DNA from: JABDIP01 sp965212545
GTDB lineage: Bacteria > Pseudomonadota > Alphaproteobacteria > DSM-16000 > Inquilinaceae
Length of the DNA: 64,000 bases
Assembly: GCA_965212545.1 (NCBI GenBank)
Contig: CBDBVB010000002.1
Location: forward strand, 1-64,000
Reading direction: 5' to 3'
The notes under the pieces are model-generated. The model saw nothing but the letters and a program-made list of their open reading frames with translations, was not told the DNA's origin and ran no database searches. How positions within the stretch are numbered: the stretch's first letter is position 1; each line of letters opens with the position of its first letter. The translations under genes and the position numbers were made by a program. Positions 19,072 through 28,599 of the stretch are shown here, piece by piece.

Positions 19072-20009
19072 GCGGCGTTCTCCACCATCCAGGCGCACAG
19101 TTCGGGGAAGCTGATCCCCAGATGCGCCGCCTGTTCGGGCACCAGCGACAGCGGCGTCATGCCGGGCTGGGTATTGACCTCCAGCATGTACAGCCCGTCG
19201 GTGCCGGGCCGGCTGTCGTCGTAACGGAAATCGGCGCGGCTGACGCCGGTGCACCCCAGGGTCTGGTGCGCCAGCAGGGCCAGCCGCAAGCAGGCATCGG
19301 TGACCGTCTGCGGGACGTCGGCGGGGACTTGGTGCACCGCCTTGCCGTCCGTGTATTTGGCGGCGTAGTCGTAGAAGCCCTCATTTGGCATGATCTCGGT
19401 CACCGCCAGCGCCTGGTCGCCCATCACCGCGACGGTCAGCTCGCGGCCCGCAATATAGCTCTCGACCAGTGCCCGCTCTCCGAACACCCAGGAGTCCTTG
19501 TCAATTCCCGGCGCGTTGTCACCTGGCATGACGATGCGGATGCCGACGCTGGATCCCTCGTCGACCGGCTTGACCACATAGGGTGGGTCGATCGGATGGC
19601 CGGCCAGCACATGGTCGCGGTCGACGACCAGACCGTGGGGCGTCGGCACACCGACCGTGGCCAGCACCCGCTTGGCGATATCCTTGTCCATCGCCAGGGC
19701 CGACGCCATGACGCCGGAATGGGTGTAGGGAATCTGTAGCATCTCCAGCACGCCCTGGATGACGCCATCTTCGCCGCCCTTGCCGTGCAAGGCGTTGAAG
19801 ACCGCGTCTGGCGCCGGCGTCAAAGCCGCCAGAAGCGCCTTCAGATCGCGGCCGACATCGATCTCGGTTACGACGTAACCGGCCTGTTCCAGAGCCTTGG
19901 CGCAATCCTTGCCGGATACCAGGCTGACCTCCCGCTCGGCCGACCAGCCGCCCAACAGGACGGCGACCTGCTTGGCACCGTTACCCTTGGCCGATTTGCT
20001 CTTAGCCAT
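19059..20009 (-). CDS. ddl: D-alanine--D-alanine ligase
   Basis: ATP-grasp enzyme making D-Ala-D-Ala for the peptidoglycan stem. Motifs: VAVLLGGWSAEREVSLVSG, ALHGKGGEDGVIQGVLE, YVVKPVDEGSSVGI, the tyrosine-lid region YDYAAKYTDGK, and metal/ATP site YMLEVNTQPGMT. 316 residues, DdlB-sized. Overlaps murB by eight bases and ftsQ by 13, in the usual dcw position. Confidence 0.96.
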   Translation of the reverse strand: MAKSKSAKGNGAKQVAVLLGGWSAEREVSLVSGKDCAKALEQAGYVVTEIDVGRDLKALLAALTPAPDAVFNALHGKGGEDGVIQGVLEMLQIPYTHSGVMASALAMDKDIAKRVLATVGVPTPHGLVVDRDHVLAGHPIDPPYVVKPVDEGSSVGIRIVMPGDNAPGIDKDSWVFGERALVESYIAGRELTVAVMGDQALAVTEIMPNEGFYDYAAKYTDGKAVHQVPADVPQTVTDACLRLALLAHQTLGCTGVSRADFRYDDSRPGTDGLYMLEVNTQPGMTPLSLVPEQAAHLGISFPELCAWMVENAACHA

Positions 20010-20937
20010 CGGCGGCCTCGCTTTCGGCCGGCACGCCGATGCGACGGATCTCCCAGCGCAACTCGATGCCGTGTTTGTCGCGGACCCGGTCGCGGACCGT
20101 CTCGCCCAGGGTCTCCAGGTCTGCAGCGGTGGCGTCGCCGGTGTTGATCAGGAAGTTGCAATGCATCTCGGAGACCTGGGCGCCGCCCACTTTCAGGCCG
20201 CGGCAGCCGGCCTCGTCGACCAGTTGCCAGGCCTTGTGTCCCGGCGGATTGGCGAATGTCGAACCGCCGGTGCGCGATCGGATCGGCTGGGTCGAGCCCC
20301 GTGCCTCGCTGATCTTGGACATGCGCGCGGCGATCTCCTGCTTCTCGCCAGGCTCGGCGCGCAGCACCGCGCCGCCGAAAACGACATCCTCGGCGACGTC
20401 GCAATGGCGATAGCTGAGGCCCATATCGGCGAGCGACAGCTCGAGCCGCTGGCCCTGCCTGTCGAACGCCCAGGCGCTGTCCAGCACGTCCTTGATCTCA
20501 GAGCCGTAGGCGCCGCCATTCATGCGCAGGGCACCGCCGATCGTGCCGGGAATACCGACCAGGAACTCCAGGCCGGTCAGCCCGGCATTGCCGGCCACCT
20601 TGGCGACATTGACGTCCAGCGCCGCAGCGCCGGCATGCACGCGGTTACCCTCGGCCTCGATCCCGACAAAGGCGCGGCCCAAACGGATGACGACGCCCGG
20701 CACACCACCGTCGCGGACCAGCAGGTTTGAGGCGACGCCGATCACGGTGATTGGCACATCATCGGGGCATCCCGCCAGGAATGTCGCCAGATCGTCCTCG
20801 TCGGCCGGCTTGAACATGACCTCCGCCGGCCCGCCAACCCGGAACCATGTCACTGTCGATAGCGGCGCGTTCTCGGTCAGCCGGCCGCGGACCTGCGGCA
20901 GGCGTTCGATCAGGGGCGGTTTCGACATCGCCGTCAT
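20002..20937 (-). CDS. murB: UDP-N-acetylenolpyruvoylglucosamine reductase
   Basis: FAD enzyme that reduces UDP-GlcNAc-enolpyruvate to UDP-MurNAc. FAD-binding motifs TWFRVGGPAEVMFKP, IGVASNLLVRDGG and GIPGTIGGALRMNGGAYG; catalytic serine region TGGSTFANPPGHKAWQLVD, then GGAQVSEMHCNFLINTG. 311 residues. ATG 20937 overlaps the murC stop by four bases. Confidence 0.96.
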   Translation of the reverse strand: MTAMSKPPLIERLPQVRGRLTENAPLSTVTWFRVGGPAEVMFKPADEDDLATFLAGCPDDVPITVIGVASNLLVRDGGVPGVVIRLGRAFVGIEAEGNRVHAGAAALDVNVAKVAGNAGLTGLEFLVGIPGTIGGALRMNGGAYGSEIKDVLDSAWAFDRQGQRLELSLADMGLSYRHCDVAEDVVFGGAVLRAEPGEKQEIAARMSKISEARGSTQPIRSRTGGSTFANPPGHKAWQLVDEAGCRGLKVGGAQVSEMHCNFLINTGDATAADLETLGETVRDRVRDKHGIELRWEIRRIGVPAESEAADG

Positions 20938-22358
20938 GCCGCGTCCTCCCCCAAGGCCCGCAACTGATCGGGCAGGGCATGGGCCCAGGCAGTGATGTTG
21001 CCGGCGCCCAGGCAGACCACCAGATCGCCGGGGTCGGTCATCTCCTTGATGATCGGCGCCAGCGCGGTGTCGTCGACCAGTGGGATCACCAGCCGGTGGC
21101 CGCGCGAGCGCAGGCCTTCGACCAGCGCATCCCGATCGGCCCCGGGGATTGGCTCCTCGCCGGCGGCATAGACATTGGCGACAATCACCGCGTCGGCGTC
21201 GTTGAAGCAGGCGCAGAAATCCTCGAACAGATCAGACAGACGGGAATAGCGGTGCGGCTGCACGACAGCGATCACCTTGGCGGTGTTCTCCACCGCGGCG
21301 CGGGCAGCGGTCAGCACGGCGGATATCTCCACCGGGTGATGGCCGTAATCGTCGATGACGGTGACGCCGTCGACGATTCCGGTCCGCGTGAAGCGCCGTT
21401 TGACGCCGCTGAATTCCGCCAGCGTATTGACGATGCGCTGGTCGCTCATGCCCATCTCGACGCCGATGGCGACGCTGGCCAGCGCGTTCTGCACGTTGTG
21501 GTGGCCGAGCATCGGCAGCAACAAGCCGTCGAGCGTCCGGCTGTCGCCGCTGCTGCGGTCCGTGATCACGACGTCGAAGCGTGAGCCGTCGGCGCTTATG
21601 GCGACATTGACGCCCCGGAAATCGGCCTGCGGGCTGAAGCCATAGGTGATCACACGGCGGTCCGGCACTCGCGGGATCATCGCCTGAACCTCGGGATGGT
21701 CGATGCACATCGCGGCGAAGCCGTAGAACGGGATGTTGGTCACGAACTGCTCGAAGGCGCCGCGCAGCGCCTCGAACGAGCCGTAGAATTCCATGTGTTC
21801 GGGATCGATGTTGGTGACTACGGCAATGGTCGCCGGCAGATGGGTGAAACTGCCGTCGCTTTCATCGGCCTCGACGACCATCCATTCACCCTCGCCGAGG
21901 CGGGCATTGGTCCCGTAGGCGTTGATGATGCCGCCGTTGATGACGGTCGGATCGAGTTCGGCGGCGTCCAACATCGCGGCGATCAACGACGTCGTGGTCG
22001 TCTTGCCATGGGTGCCGCCCACCGCGATGGCCCATTTCAGGCGCATCAACTCCGCCAGCATCTCGGCCCGCCGGACCACCGGGATCAGGGCGGTGCGGGC
22101 GGCGCGGATTTCAGGATTGTCCGGCTGGATCGCAGAGGACACCACGACCACCGCGGCACCACCGACATTCTCGTCGCGATGGCCGATCTCGACCGCAATG
22201 CCCTTTTCGCGCAGTCTCTGGACATTGGCGCTCTCCGCGACGTCACTGCCGGAGACGGCATAGCCGAGATTGTGCAGCACTTCGGCGATTCCGCTCATGC
22301 CGATGCCGCCGATCCCGACGAGGTGAATGGTTCCGATATCGAGGGGCATTTGTCTCAT
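20934..22358 (-). CDS. murC: UDP-N-acetylmuramate--L-alanine ligase
   Basis: First Mur ligase, adding L-Ala to UDP-MurNAc. N-terminal IHLVGIGGIGMSGIAEVL, P-loop AVGGTHGKTTTTS, VVEADESDGSF, NIDPEHMEFYG and the C-terminal IDDYGHHPVEI and AVVQPHRYSRL. 474 residues. It overlaps murG and murB by four bases each, indicating translational coupling. Confidence 0.97.
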   Translation of the reverse strand: MRQMPLDIGTIHLVGIGGIGMSGIAEVLHNLGYAVSGSDVAESANVQRLREKGIAVEIGHRDENVGGAAVVVVSSAIQPDNPEIRAARTALIPVVRRAEMLAELMRLKWAIAVGGTHGKTTTTSLIAAMLDAAELDPTVINGGIINAYGTNARLGEGEWMVVEADESDGSFTHLPATIAVVTNIDPEHMEFYGSFEALRGAFEQFVTNIPFYGFAAMCIDHPEVQAMIPRVPDRRVITYGFSPQADFRGVNVAISADGSRFDVVITDRSSGDSRTLDGLLLPMLGHHNVQNALASVAIGVEMGMSDQRIVNTLAEFSGVKRRFTRTGIVDGVTVIDDYGHHPVEISAVLTAARAAVENTAKVIAVVQPHRYSRLSDLFEDFCACFNDADAVIVANVYAAGEEPIPGADRDALVEGLRSRGHRLVIPLVDDTALAPIIKEMTDPGDLVVCLGAGNITAWAHALPDQLRALGEDAA

Positions 22359-23491
22359 GCCGCGACCTCCTGTCGTGGATGGGGGGTGCCGCCTCCGTTG
22401 CGCTGGTCCAGCCCGGCCAGACGCATCACCGCGTCGGCCAGTTGTTCCGCTGCCTTCGTTGTGCCGAAGGTCTTCGCGGCCGCGGCCGCCTTACCCAGCG
22501 CGTCCGGCGTGGCGATCAGTGTCGCCACGCGCTCGGACAGGCTGTCGATCGTCAATTCGCTCTGCGGCATCAGCCAGCCACCGCCGGCTGCCTCCAGCGC
22601 CGCTGCGTTGGCGGTCTGGTGATCGTCGGCGGCATAGGGGTAGGGAATCAGGATCGCCGGCCGTCCAATGGCGGTCAGCTCTGCGATGGTCGACGCGCCG
22701 GAGCGGCAAACCACCAGATGCGCTTCAGCCATCAGCCTGGGGACATCCTGGAAGAAGGTGTCAAGCTGGTGGACTATCCGGGTGTCCTCGTAAACGGTGC
22801 GCGCCAGTTGCAGATCCTCTGCGCGGCATTGCTGGGTAACCACCAGGCGCCTTCGTACCGGTTCCTTCAGCTTGGCAAGCGCGCCGGGCACCAGTTCGCT
22901 CAACGCCTTCGCGCCCTGGCTGCCGCCCAATACCAGGATGCGGATGGCGCGATCTGCCACCGGCGGCTCGTAAGGTGTCGACGCCACCTCGACGATTCCG
23001 GGGCGCACCGGATTCCCAGTCCGCACCAGCTTGGCGTCTCCCGCCTGTCCGACCGCCGGAAAGGCCACCGCGATGCCGGCGGCGCGGCGGGCAAGCAGCC
23101 GGTTGGCGCGGCCCAGAATGGCATTCTGCTCGTGCAGCAGGACCGGAACCCGGCGGGCGCCGGCGGCGAGCACCGTCGGGGCCGAGGCATAGCCGCCGAA
23201 ACCGACCAACGCGGCCGGCTTCAGGCGCTTCAGGATGCCGCGCGCCTGGACGTAGCCTATGGCGATCGAAATCGCCGTCTTCAGCTTGCCGATCAGCCCG
23301 GCCCCGACCGTAGCGGCGCGGATGCGGAACAGCTCGACATCGAGGCCGGACCCTCCGAAGGCGCCGCCGCGACTGTCGGTGATCATGGCGACCTTCAGGC
23401 CGCGGCCGATCAAGGCGCGGGCCAGGGACTCGGCCGGGAACATGTGCCCGCCGGTGCCGCCGGCGGCCAGAGCGATGACGGCGCGGCTCAT
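22355..23491 (-). CDS. murG: Lipid II synthase MurG (GlcNAc transferase)
   Basis: GT28 glycosyltransferase at the inner membrane face that adds GlcNAc to lipid I. N-terminal glycine loop AAGGTGGHMFPAESLA, second loop VGFGGYASAPTVLAA, LLHEQNAILGRANR, and C-terminal donor site LVLGGSQGAKAL and CRSGASTIAEL. 378 residues. Start ATG 23491 overlaps the ftsW stop (ATGA); the frame is open further upstream, but that part is not protein-like. Confidence 0.97.
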   Translation of the reverse strand: MSRAVIALAAGGTGGHMFPAESLARALIGRGLKVAMITDSRGGAFGGSGLDVELFRIRAATVGAGLIGKLKTAISIAIGYVQARGILKRLKPAALVGFGGYASAPTVLAAGARRVPVLLHEQNAILGRANRLLARRAAGIAVAFPAVGQAGDAKLVRTGNPVRPGIVEVASTPYEPPVADRAIRILVLGGSQGAKALSELVPGALAKLKEPVRRRLVVTQQCRAEDLQLARTVYEDTRIVHQLDTFFQDVPRLMAEAHLVVCRSGASTIAELTAIGRPAILIPYPYAADDHQTANAAALEAAGGGWLMPQSELTIDSLSERVATLIATPDALGKAAAAAKTFGTTKAAEQLADAVMRLAGLDQRNGGGTPHPRQEVAA

Positions 23492-24621
23492 GATCCGGCC
23501 CCGCTCGGCAACACTGCGGTCCGGCGGCGGGTCAGCGCCAATACCATGCCCATGCCAAAGGCCAGAGCCAGCAGCGACGATCCGCCATAGCTGACGAAGG
23601 GCAGGGTCATGCCCTTGGTCGGAATCAGGTTCAGGGTCGACCCCATGTTGATCAGAGCCTGCAGCCCGAACTGGACCAGCAGGCCTGCGGCGGCAAGCAG
23701 CACGAACAGGCTGTGTTCGCCGATCGCCCGGTTGAACCCGCGCAGCACGATGAAGGCGAAAAGCGCGATCAGCACCATGCACCACATCACACCGAACTCC
23801 TCGCCGGCGACGGCCATGATGAAATCGGCATGGGCGTCCGGCAGTCCGGCCTTGACGGTGCCCTCGCCGGGCCCGGTGCCCCACAGGCCGCCATTCATGA
23901 ACGCTTCGAGCGAGCGCTGGACCTGGTAGTTGTCGCCGCTGGCCGGGTCGAGGAACCGGTCGATGCGGCTGGCGACGTGGGGAAACGCCATGTAGGAGCC
24001 GGCAAGGCCGGCCAGGGCCAGCCCCGCAATCGCGGCGACCATGCTCATCGACAGCCCGGCCAGGAAGAACTGCACGCCCCAGACCGTCGTCACGACCACC
24101 GCCATTCCGAGATCGGGTTGCAGCAGCAGCAAGCCCAGAATGGCGGCAAGGAGGGCGCAGCAGGCGATGTTGCCATGCGGCTCGCCACGCATCGCCGAGC
24201 GGGTGAACAGCCAGGCCGCGACCACGGCGAAGGCCGGCTTGACGAACTCCGAGGGTTGCAGGGACATGCCCCCGATCTCCAGCCAGCGGGTGGCGCCCTT
24301 GATCTCGACACCTGCGAACAGGGTCAGGACCACACCGATGATGCCGGCGGCCAGGACCAGGGAAGAAAGGCGGCGCACGCCGGTCGGCGACAGGATCGAG
24401 GTGCCCAGCAGGATCAGCACCGCCGGCGCCAGCAGCGCCAGATGGCGACGCACGAAATGGAACTCGTCGACATTCAGCCGATCGGCGACCGGGGGGCTGG
24501 CGGCAACGATCACGACGGCACCGAACGCGACCAGCAGGCCGAGCGCGCCCAGGCTCCAGCGGTCGACCGTCCACCACCAGCGGCCAAGGATCGAGGTGTC
24601 GGTGCGGGCCCAGCCGATCAT
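23488..24621 (-). CDS. ftsW: Septal peptidoglycan polymerase FtsW
   Basis: SEDS-family glycosyltransferase of the divisome with about ten membrane segments. Recognisable: WLEIGGMSLQPSEFVKPAF, LLLQPDLGMAVVV, the extracellular PHVASRIDRFLDPASGDNYQVQRSLEAF, AHADFIMAVAGEEFG and LPFVSYGGSSLLAL. 377 residues. ATG 24621 overlaps the murD stop by one base; an in-frame GTG three bases earlier is an alternative. Confidence 0.96.
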   Translation of the reverse strand: MIGWARTDTSILGRWWWTVDRWSLGALGLLVAFGAVVIVAASPPVADRLNVDEFHFVRRHLALLAPAVLILLGTSILSPTGVRRLSSLVLAAGIIGVVLTLFAGVEIKGATRWLEIGGMSLQPSEFVKPAFAVVAAWLFTRSAMRGEPHGNIACCALLAAILGLLLLQPDLGMAVVVTTVWGVQFFLAGLSMSMVAAIAGLALAGLAGSYMAFPHVASRIDRFLDPASGDNYQVQRSLEAFMNGGLWGTGPGEGTVKAGLPDAHADFIMAVAGEEFGVMWCMVLIALFAFIVLRGFNRAIGEHSLFVLLAAAGLLVQFGLQALINMGSTLNLIPTKGMTLPFVSYGGSSLLALAFGMGMVLALTRRRTAVLPSGAGS

Positions 24622-26039
24622 CACGCCGCCCCCGCTGTTGGCAGCGTCTGGGTCGCGCCGGATGAGCGTCGAGCCATGGCGCGGACGGCGGCCACGAAGG
24701 CGTCGCCGCGCGCCTCGAAATTGGTGAATTGATCCCAGGATGCGCAGGCCGGCGACAGCAGGATAACGGCGTCACCGCCGCCGTCCGCTTCGGCCTGGCG
24801 GACCGCCGCCTCGACCGCCGGGCCGATCTCGCCGCAGCGGGTGCTGGTCGCTTTTCCGTCGAGGAAGTCCGACAGCATGCCGGATGCCTCTCCGATCAGG
24901 AATGCGTGCGCCACCCGCCCCAGCTGCGGAGTCAGAACCTCCAGTCCGCCCTGCTTGGGCTGGCCGCCGGCGATCCAATAGACCCGGTCGTAGCAGGACA
25001 GGGCCCGGGCCGCGGCGTCCGGGTTGGTCGCCTTGCTGTCGTTGACGAAACGCAGTGAACCGATCGACCCGACAAACTCCTGCCGATGGCGCAGGCCCGG
25101 GAAGGTGCGCATCGACTCGGCGATCGCCTCTGGGGCGATCCCGACACACAGCGCCGCAGCATAGGCGGCTGTAGCATTCTGCCAGTTGTGGCGGCCCGGC
25201 AATGTCGGGATCCCGCGAAGGTCCAGTACGGTCCGCTCGGCGCCTTCGGTCGCGTCGATCAGCAATCCGCCACGGACGAATACGCCGCCGGCGATCGCCG
25301 TCTCGGCGGAAATCGGGATCACCCGCCGATCGCCTTGGGCCGAGAGCCGGTCATAGGTCGCCCGTGACCACTCATCGTCGATGCCGACAATCGCCGTGCC
25401 GCCGGGTGGCTGCCGGGAAAACATGCGCCGTTTGGTGTCGACATAGCCGTCCATGTCGGCGTAGCGGTCCAGATGGTCCGGCGCGACATTGATCAACAGG
25501 CCGATATCCCACGCGACGGCCGAAACGGTTTCAAGCTGGTACGAACTGAGCTCCAGCACGTACCAGCCATCGGCGTCGAGCGGTTTCAGGGACAGGGCGG
25601 GAATGCCCAGATTGCCGCCGATCTGGGTCGGTGGTCCGGTTTTGGTCAGGATGTGGCCGATCAGCGCCGTGGTCGTTGACTTGCCATTGGTTCCGGTGAT
25701 GCCGAGATAGCGGGCATCCGGCTGGGCCTGGCCCAGTAGGTCGATATCGCTGATGATCGGGCAGCCGGCCTCATGGGCCCGCGCCACGACCACATGGGGT
25801 GCGGGATTGCAGCGCGGGATGCCGGGGCTCAGAACCAGCATCGCGACTTGCGTCAGATCGGCTTCGCGAAGATCGGCGGCGGTTACGCCGTCCAGCGCCG
25901 CCGCCGCGTCAGGGCGACTGTCGTCCCAGGCCAGCACGGTGACGCCAGCGGCCGAAAGTGCGCGCGCCGTGCTCATGCCCGACTTTCCGAGCCCCAGCAC
26001 GGCGACCGTCTTGCCTGAAAGGAAGCCAAGGTCGATCAC
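24621..26039 (-). CDS. murD: UDP-N-acetylmuramoylalanine--D-glutamate ligase
   Basis: Second Mur ligase, adding D-Glu. N-terminal Rossmann-like VAVLGLGKSGMSTARAL, P-loop GITGTNGKSTTTALIG, GGNLGIPAL, ELSSYQLE, NVAPDHLDRY, and C-terminal FVNDSKATNPDA and LLSPACASWDQF. 472 residues. The start is GTG 26039, four bases after the mraY stop. Confidence 0.97.
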   Translation of the reverse strand: MIDLGFLSGKTVAVLGLGKSGMSTARALSAAGVTVLAWDDSRPDAAAALDGVTAADLREADLTQVAMLVLSPGIPRCNPAPHVVVARAHEAGCPIISDIDLLGQAQPDARYLGITGTNGKSTTTALIGHILTKTGPPTQIGGNLGIPALSLKPLDADGWYVLELSSYQLETVSAVAWDIGLLINVAPDHLDRYADMDGYVDTKRRMFSRQPPGGTAIVGIDDEWSRATYDRLSAQGDRRVIPISAETAIAGGVFVRGGLLIDATEGAERTVLDLRGIPTLPGRHNWQNATAAYAAALCVGIAPEAIAESMRTFPGLRHRQEFVGSIGSLRFVNDSKATNPDAAARALSCYDRVYWIAGGQPKQGGLEVLTPQLGRVAHAFLIGEASGMLSDFLDGKATSTRCGEIGPAVEAAVRQAEADGGGDAVILLSPACASWDQFTNFEARGDAFVAAVRAMARRSSGATQTLPTAGAA

Positions 26040-26043
26040 CGCT

Positions 26044-27129
26044 TTACCTCAGCTTCAGCGTGGACAGGCCGACCAGCGCCAGAATCACGGCGATGATCCA
26101 GAAGCGGATGACGATGGTCGGCTCGGCCCAGCCCTTCTGTTCGTAATGGTGATGCAGCGGCGCCATGCGGAAGACCCGCCGCCCGGTCAGCTTGAAAGAC
26201 GCGACCTGGACGATCACTGACACGGTCTCCAATACGAACAAACCGCCGACGATTGCCAGCACCAACTCGTGCTTGGTGACCACGCTGATGGCGCCCAGCG
26301 CACCGCCGATGGACAGGGAACCGGTATCGCCCATGAACACCATGGCCGGTGGTGCGTTGAACCACAGGAAGCCAAGGCCGGCGCCGATCAATGCGCCGCA
26401 GAATACCGCCAGTTCGCCGCCGCCGCTGATGTTGTGAATCTGCAAATAGTCGGCGAATATCGCATTGCCGCTGAGATAGCTGATCGCCCCGAAGCAGCCG
26501 GCGGCGATCATCACCGGAACGATCGCCAGCCCGTCCAGCCCATCGGTCAGGTTGACTGCGTTGGACGCCCCGACGATCACCAGGACCGCGAACGGCCCGA
26601 AGAACCAGCCAAGCTGGATCAGCAGATCCTTCACGAACGGAATCGCCAGGCCGGTTGCCAAGGGCGCGCCGGCAATCTGCATGGTCCACCCGGCCGCGAC
26701 CGACGCGATCAACACCTGGAAGACCAGCTTCACCTTGCCCGGCAGCCCCCGCGCGTTGCGCTTGGTGAGCTTCAGGTAGTCGTCGAAGAACCCGATCAGG
26801 CCGAAGCCGGTGGTCACCAGCATGACGACCCAGACATAGGCGTTGGTCAGGTCGGCCCACAGCAGGGTCGAAAACAGCACCCCGATCAGGATCATCAGAC
26901 CGCCCATGGTCGGCGTGCCGCGCTTGGCGAAATGCGCCTCGGGCCCGTCGTCGCGGATCGGCTGTCCGGCGCCCTGGCGGGTTCTGAGGCTGCGGATCAG
27001 CCACGGCCCGATCACGAAGGCGACGACCAGCGCCGTCATCAGCGCGCCGCCGGTGCGGAACGTCAGATACCGGAACAGGTTGAAGACGATGTAGTCGTCG
27101 GCCAGCGGGAACAGGAAGTTGTAGAGCAA
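26044..27129 (-). CDS. mraY: Phospho-N-acetylmuramoyl-pentapeptide transferase MraY
   Basis: Polytopic membrane enzyme making lipid I from UDP-MurNAc-pentapeptide and undecaprenyl phosphate. Catalytic and Mg-binding motifs: GTPTMGGLMI, GFFDDYLKLTKRNARGL (Asp pair), NAVNLTDGLDGLA, FMGDTGSLSIGGAL and the HHHYEQKGWAE loop. 361 residues, ten expected membrane segments. The start appears to be TTG 27129 (Leu-Tyr-Asn following), placed three bases after the murF stop. Confidence 0.96.
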   Translation of the reverse strand: MLYNFLFPLADDYIVFNLFRYLTFRTGGALMTALVVAFVIGPWLIRSLRTRQGAGQPIRDDGPEAHFAKRGTPTMGGLMILIGVLFSTLLWADLTNAYVWVVMLVTTGFGLIGFFDDYLKLTKRNARGLPGKVKLVFQVLIASVAAGWTMQIAGAPLATGLAIPFVKDLLIQLGWFFGPFAVLVIVGASNAVNLTDGLDGLAIVPVMIAAGCFGAISYLSGNAIFADYLQIHNISGGGELAVFCGALIGAGLGFLWFNAPPAMVFMGDTGSLSIGGALGAISVVTKHELVLAIVGGLFVLETVSVIVQVASFKLTGRRVFRMAPLHHHYEQKGWAEPTIVIRFWIIAVILALVGLSTLKLR

Positions 27130-27132
27130 CGG

Positions 27133-28599
27133 TCAGCCTCCGTTGACCGCCCGCGGCCGGCACATCAACCCGGATTGTCCGTCCTCGCCGGAGTCGAGCG
27201 CCTGCAGCGCGTCGACCACCAGCGCCATGCGGCTGCCCAGCGACCCCTTGACCATGATGACGTCGCCCGGCTGTGCCGCCTCGGCCACCAGTTCCGCCAG
27301 TTCCCGGCTATCGGGAGCGTAAGCGCCGCGCATGGCCGGCGGCAGCGCGTCAAACAGCTTCGCCATGTTCGAGCCGCAGGCGTAGACCAGGTCGACGTCG
27401 GCGGCGACCAGCGGTTGCTTCAGTCCGACATGCAGCGACGAGGCGTGCTCGCCAAGTTCCAGCATGTCGCCCAGCACGGCGATGCGGCGGCCGCCGCCAT
27501 CGGGATCGGAGGTGCCGAGAACGGCCAGCGAAGCGGCGACCGATGTCGGGCTGGCGTTGTAGCATTCGTCGATCAGCGTGAAGGCGCCGATCTGGTCATT
27601 GTCCAGCAGCCGGATGCGGCTGCGCGCGCCGCGTCCCTTGAGCGGCTGAATGGTCGACAGAGCCCGCGCCGCGGCAGCGGGGTCGCCGCCCAGCGCTTTG
27701 ACCGCCAACAGCACGCCCAGGCTGTTCAGCACCCAATGCTGACCGGGCACCGACAGCGAGTACTGCAGGACTTCGCCGCAGATTGATGCGCTGACGGCGC
27801 TGCAGGTCGCGTGCAGAGAGCAATCCAGAAGCCGTGCCTCGGCATCGGGGTGCTCACCGAAGCTCCAGATCTGGCCGATTCCCGCGGTGCGGGCGTGGGC
27901 GACGAGCCGCGGGAAGTGGCGGTTGTTGCGGTTCAGGACCGCGGTGCCAGCCGGGGTCATGCCGGCGAAGATCTCTGCCTTGGCATCGGCGATTGCCTCG
28001 ACGCTGTCGAAATTCTCCAGATGCACGGCCTCGACGGTGGTGATCACGGCCACGTCCGGCTTGCATTGCCGCGACAGCGGCTCGATCTCCCCCGGGTTGT
28101 TCATGCCGAGTTCCAAAACGCCAAAGGCCAGGTCCGACGGCATCCGGGACAGGCTGAGCGGCACGCCCCAGTGATTGTTGAGATTGCCCGTCGTGGCGAA
28201 GGTCGGCGCCTGGGCCTCCAGGGCCGTGCGCAGAGCCTCCTTGCTGCTGGTCTTTCCGACCGAGCCTGTGACCGCTACCACTTTGCCGCCGAAGCGGAGC
28301 CGGGCAAAGCTGCCCAAGGCCGTCAGGCCTTCCATGGTATCGTCGACCACCATCAAAGGCGCATCCGCCGTCACCGCTTTTGGCGGTCGATGCACCATCG
28401 CGGCCGCGGCGCCCCTGCGGAGCGCATCGGCGACATAGTCATGGCCGTCGAAATTCGGCCCGGCCAAAGCAATGAACAGGTCTCCGGGTTCGACGCTTCG
28501 GCTGTCGATCGACACGCCGCTGGCCGCCCAGGTTCCAATCGGGGTTCCGCTGGTCGCCGCCGCCACTTCCTGGGCGGTCCACAAGGGATTTTCGCTCAT
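27133..28599 (-). CDS. murF: UDP-N-acetylmuramoyl-tripeptide--D-alanyl-D-alanine ligase
   Basis: Adds D-Ala-D-Ala to the UDP-MurNAc tripeptide. SIDSRSVEPGDLFIALAG at the N-terminus, P-loop VTGSVGKTSSKEAL, TTGNLNNHWGVPL, LELGMNNPGEI, YNASPTSVAASL, RIAVLGDMLELGEHA and VMVKGS-like end. 488 residues. Overlaps murE by four bases. Confidence 0.96.
   Translation of the reverse strand: MSENPLWTAQEVAAATSGTPIGTWAASGVSIDSRSVEPGDLFIALAGPNFDGHDYVADALRRGAAAAMVHRPPKAVTADAPLMVVDDTMEGLTALGSFARLRFGGKVVAVTGSVGKTSSKEALRTALEAQAPTFATTGNLNNHWGVPLSLSRMPSDLAFGVLELGMNNPGEIEPLSRQCKPDVAVITTVEAVHLENFDSVEAIADAKAEIFAGMTPAGTAVLNRNNRHFPRLVAHARTAGIGQIWSFGEHPDAEARLLDCSLHATCSAVSASICGEVLQYSLSVPGQHWVLNSLGVLLAVKALGGDPAAAARALSTIQPLKGRGARSRIRLLDNDQIGAFTLIDECYNASPTSVAASLAVLGTSDPDGGGRRIAVLGDMLELGEHASSLHVGLKQPLVAADVDLVYACGSNMAKLFDALPPAMRGAYAPDSRELAELVAEAAQPGDVIMVKGSLGSRMALVVDALQALDSGEDGQSGLMCRPRAVNGG

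Noticed and set aside
23492..24775. Upstream extension of the murG frame, about 430 codons
   Set aside because: It is the out-of-frame shadow of ftsW and murD; MurG homology starts exactly at ATG 23491.
26269..27786. Long open frame antisense to mraY and murF, 505 codons
   Set aside because: Composition is rich in Gln, His, Arg and Asp with no domain, typical of an antisense shadow.
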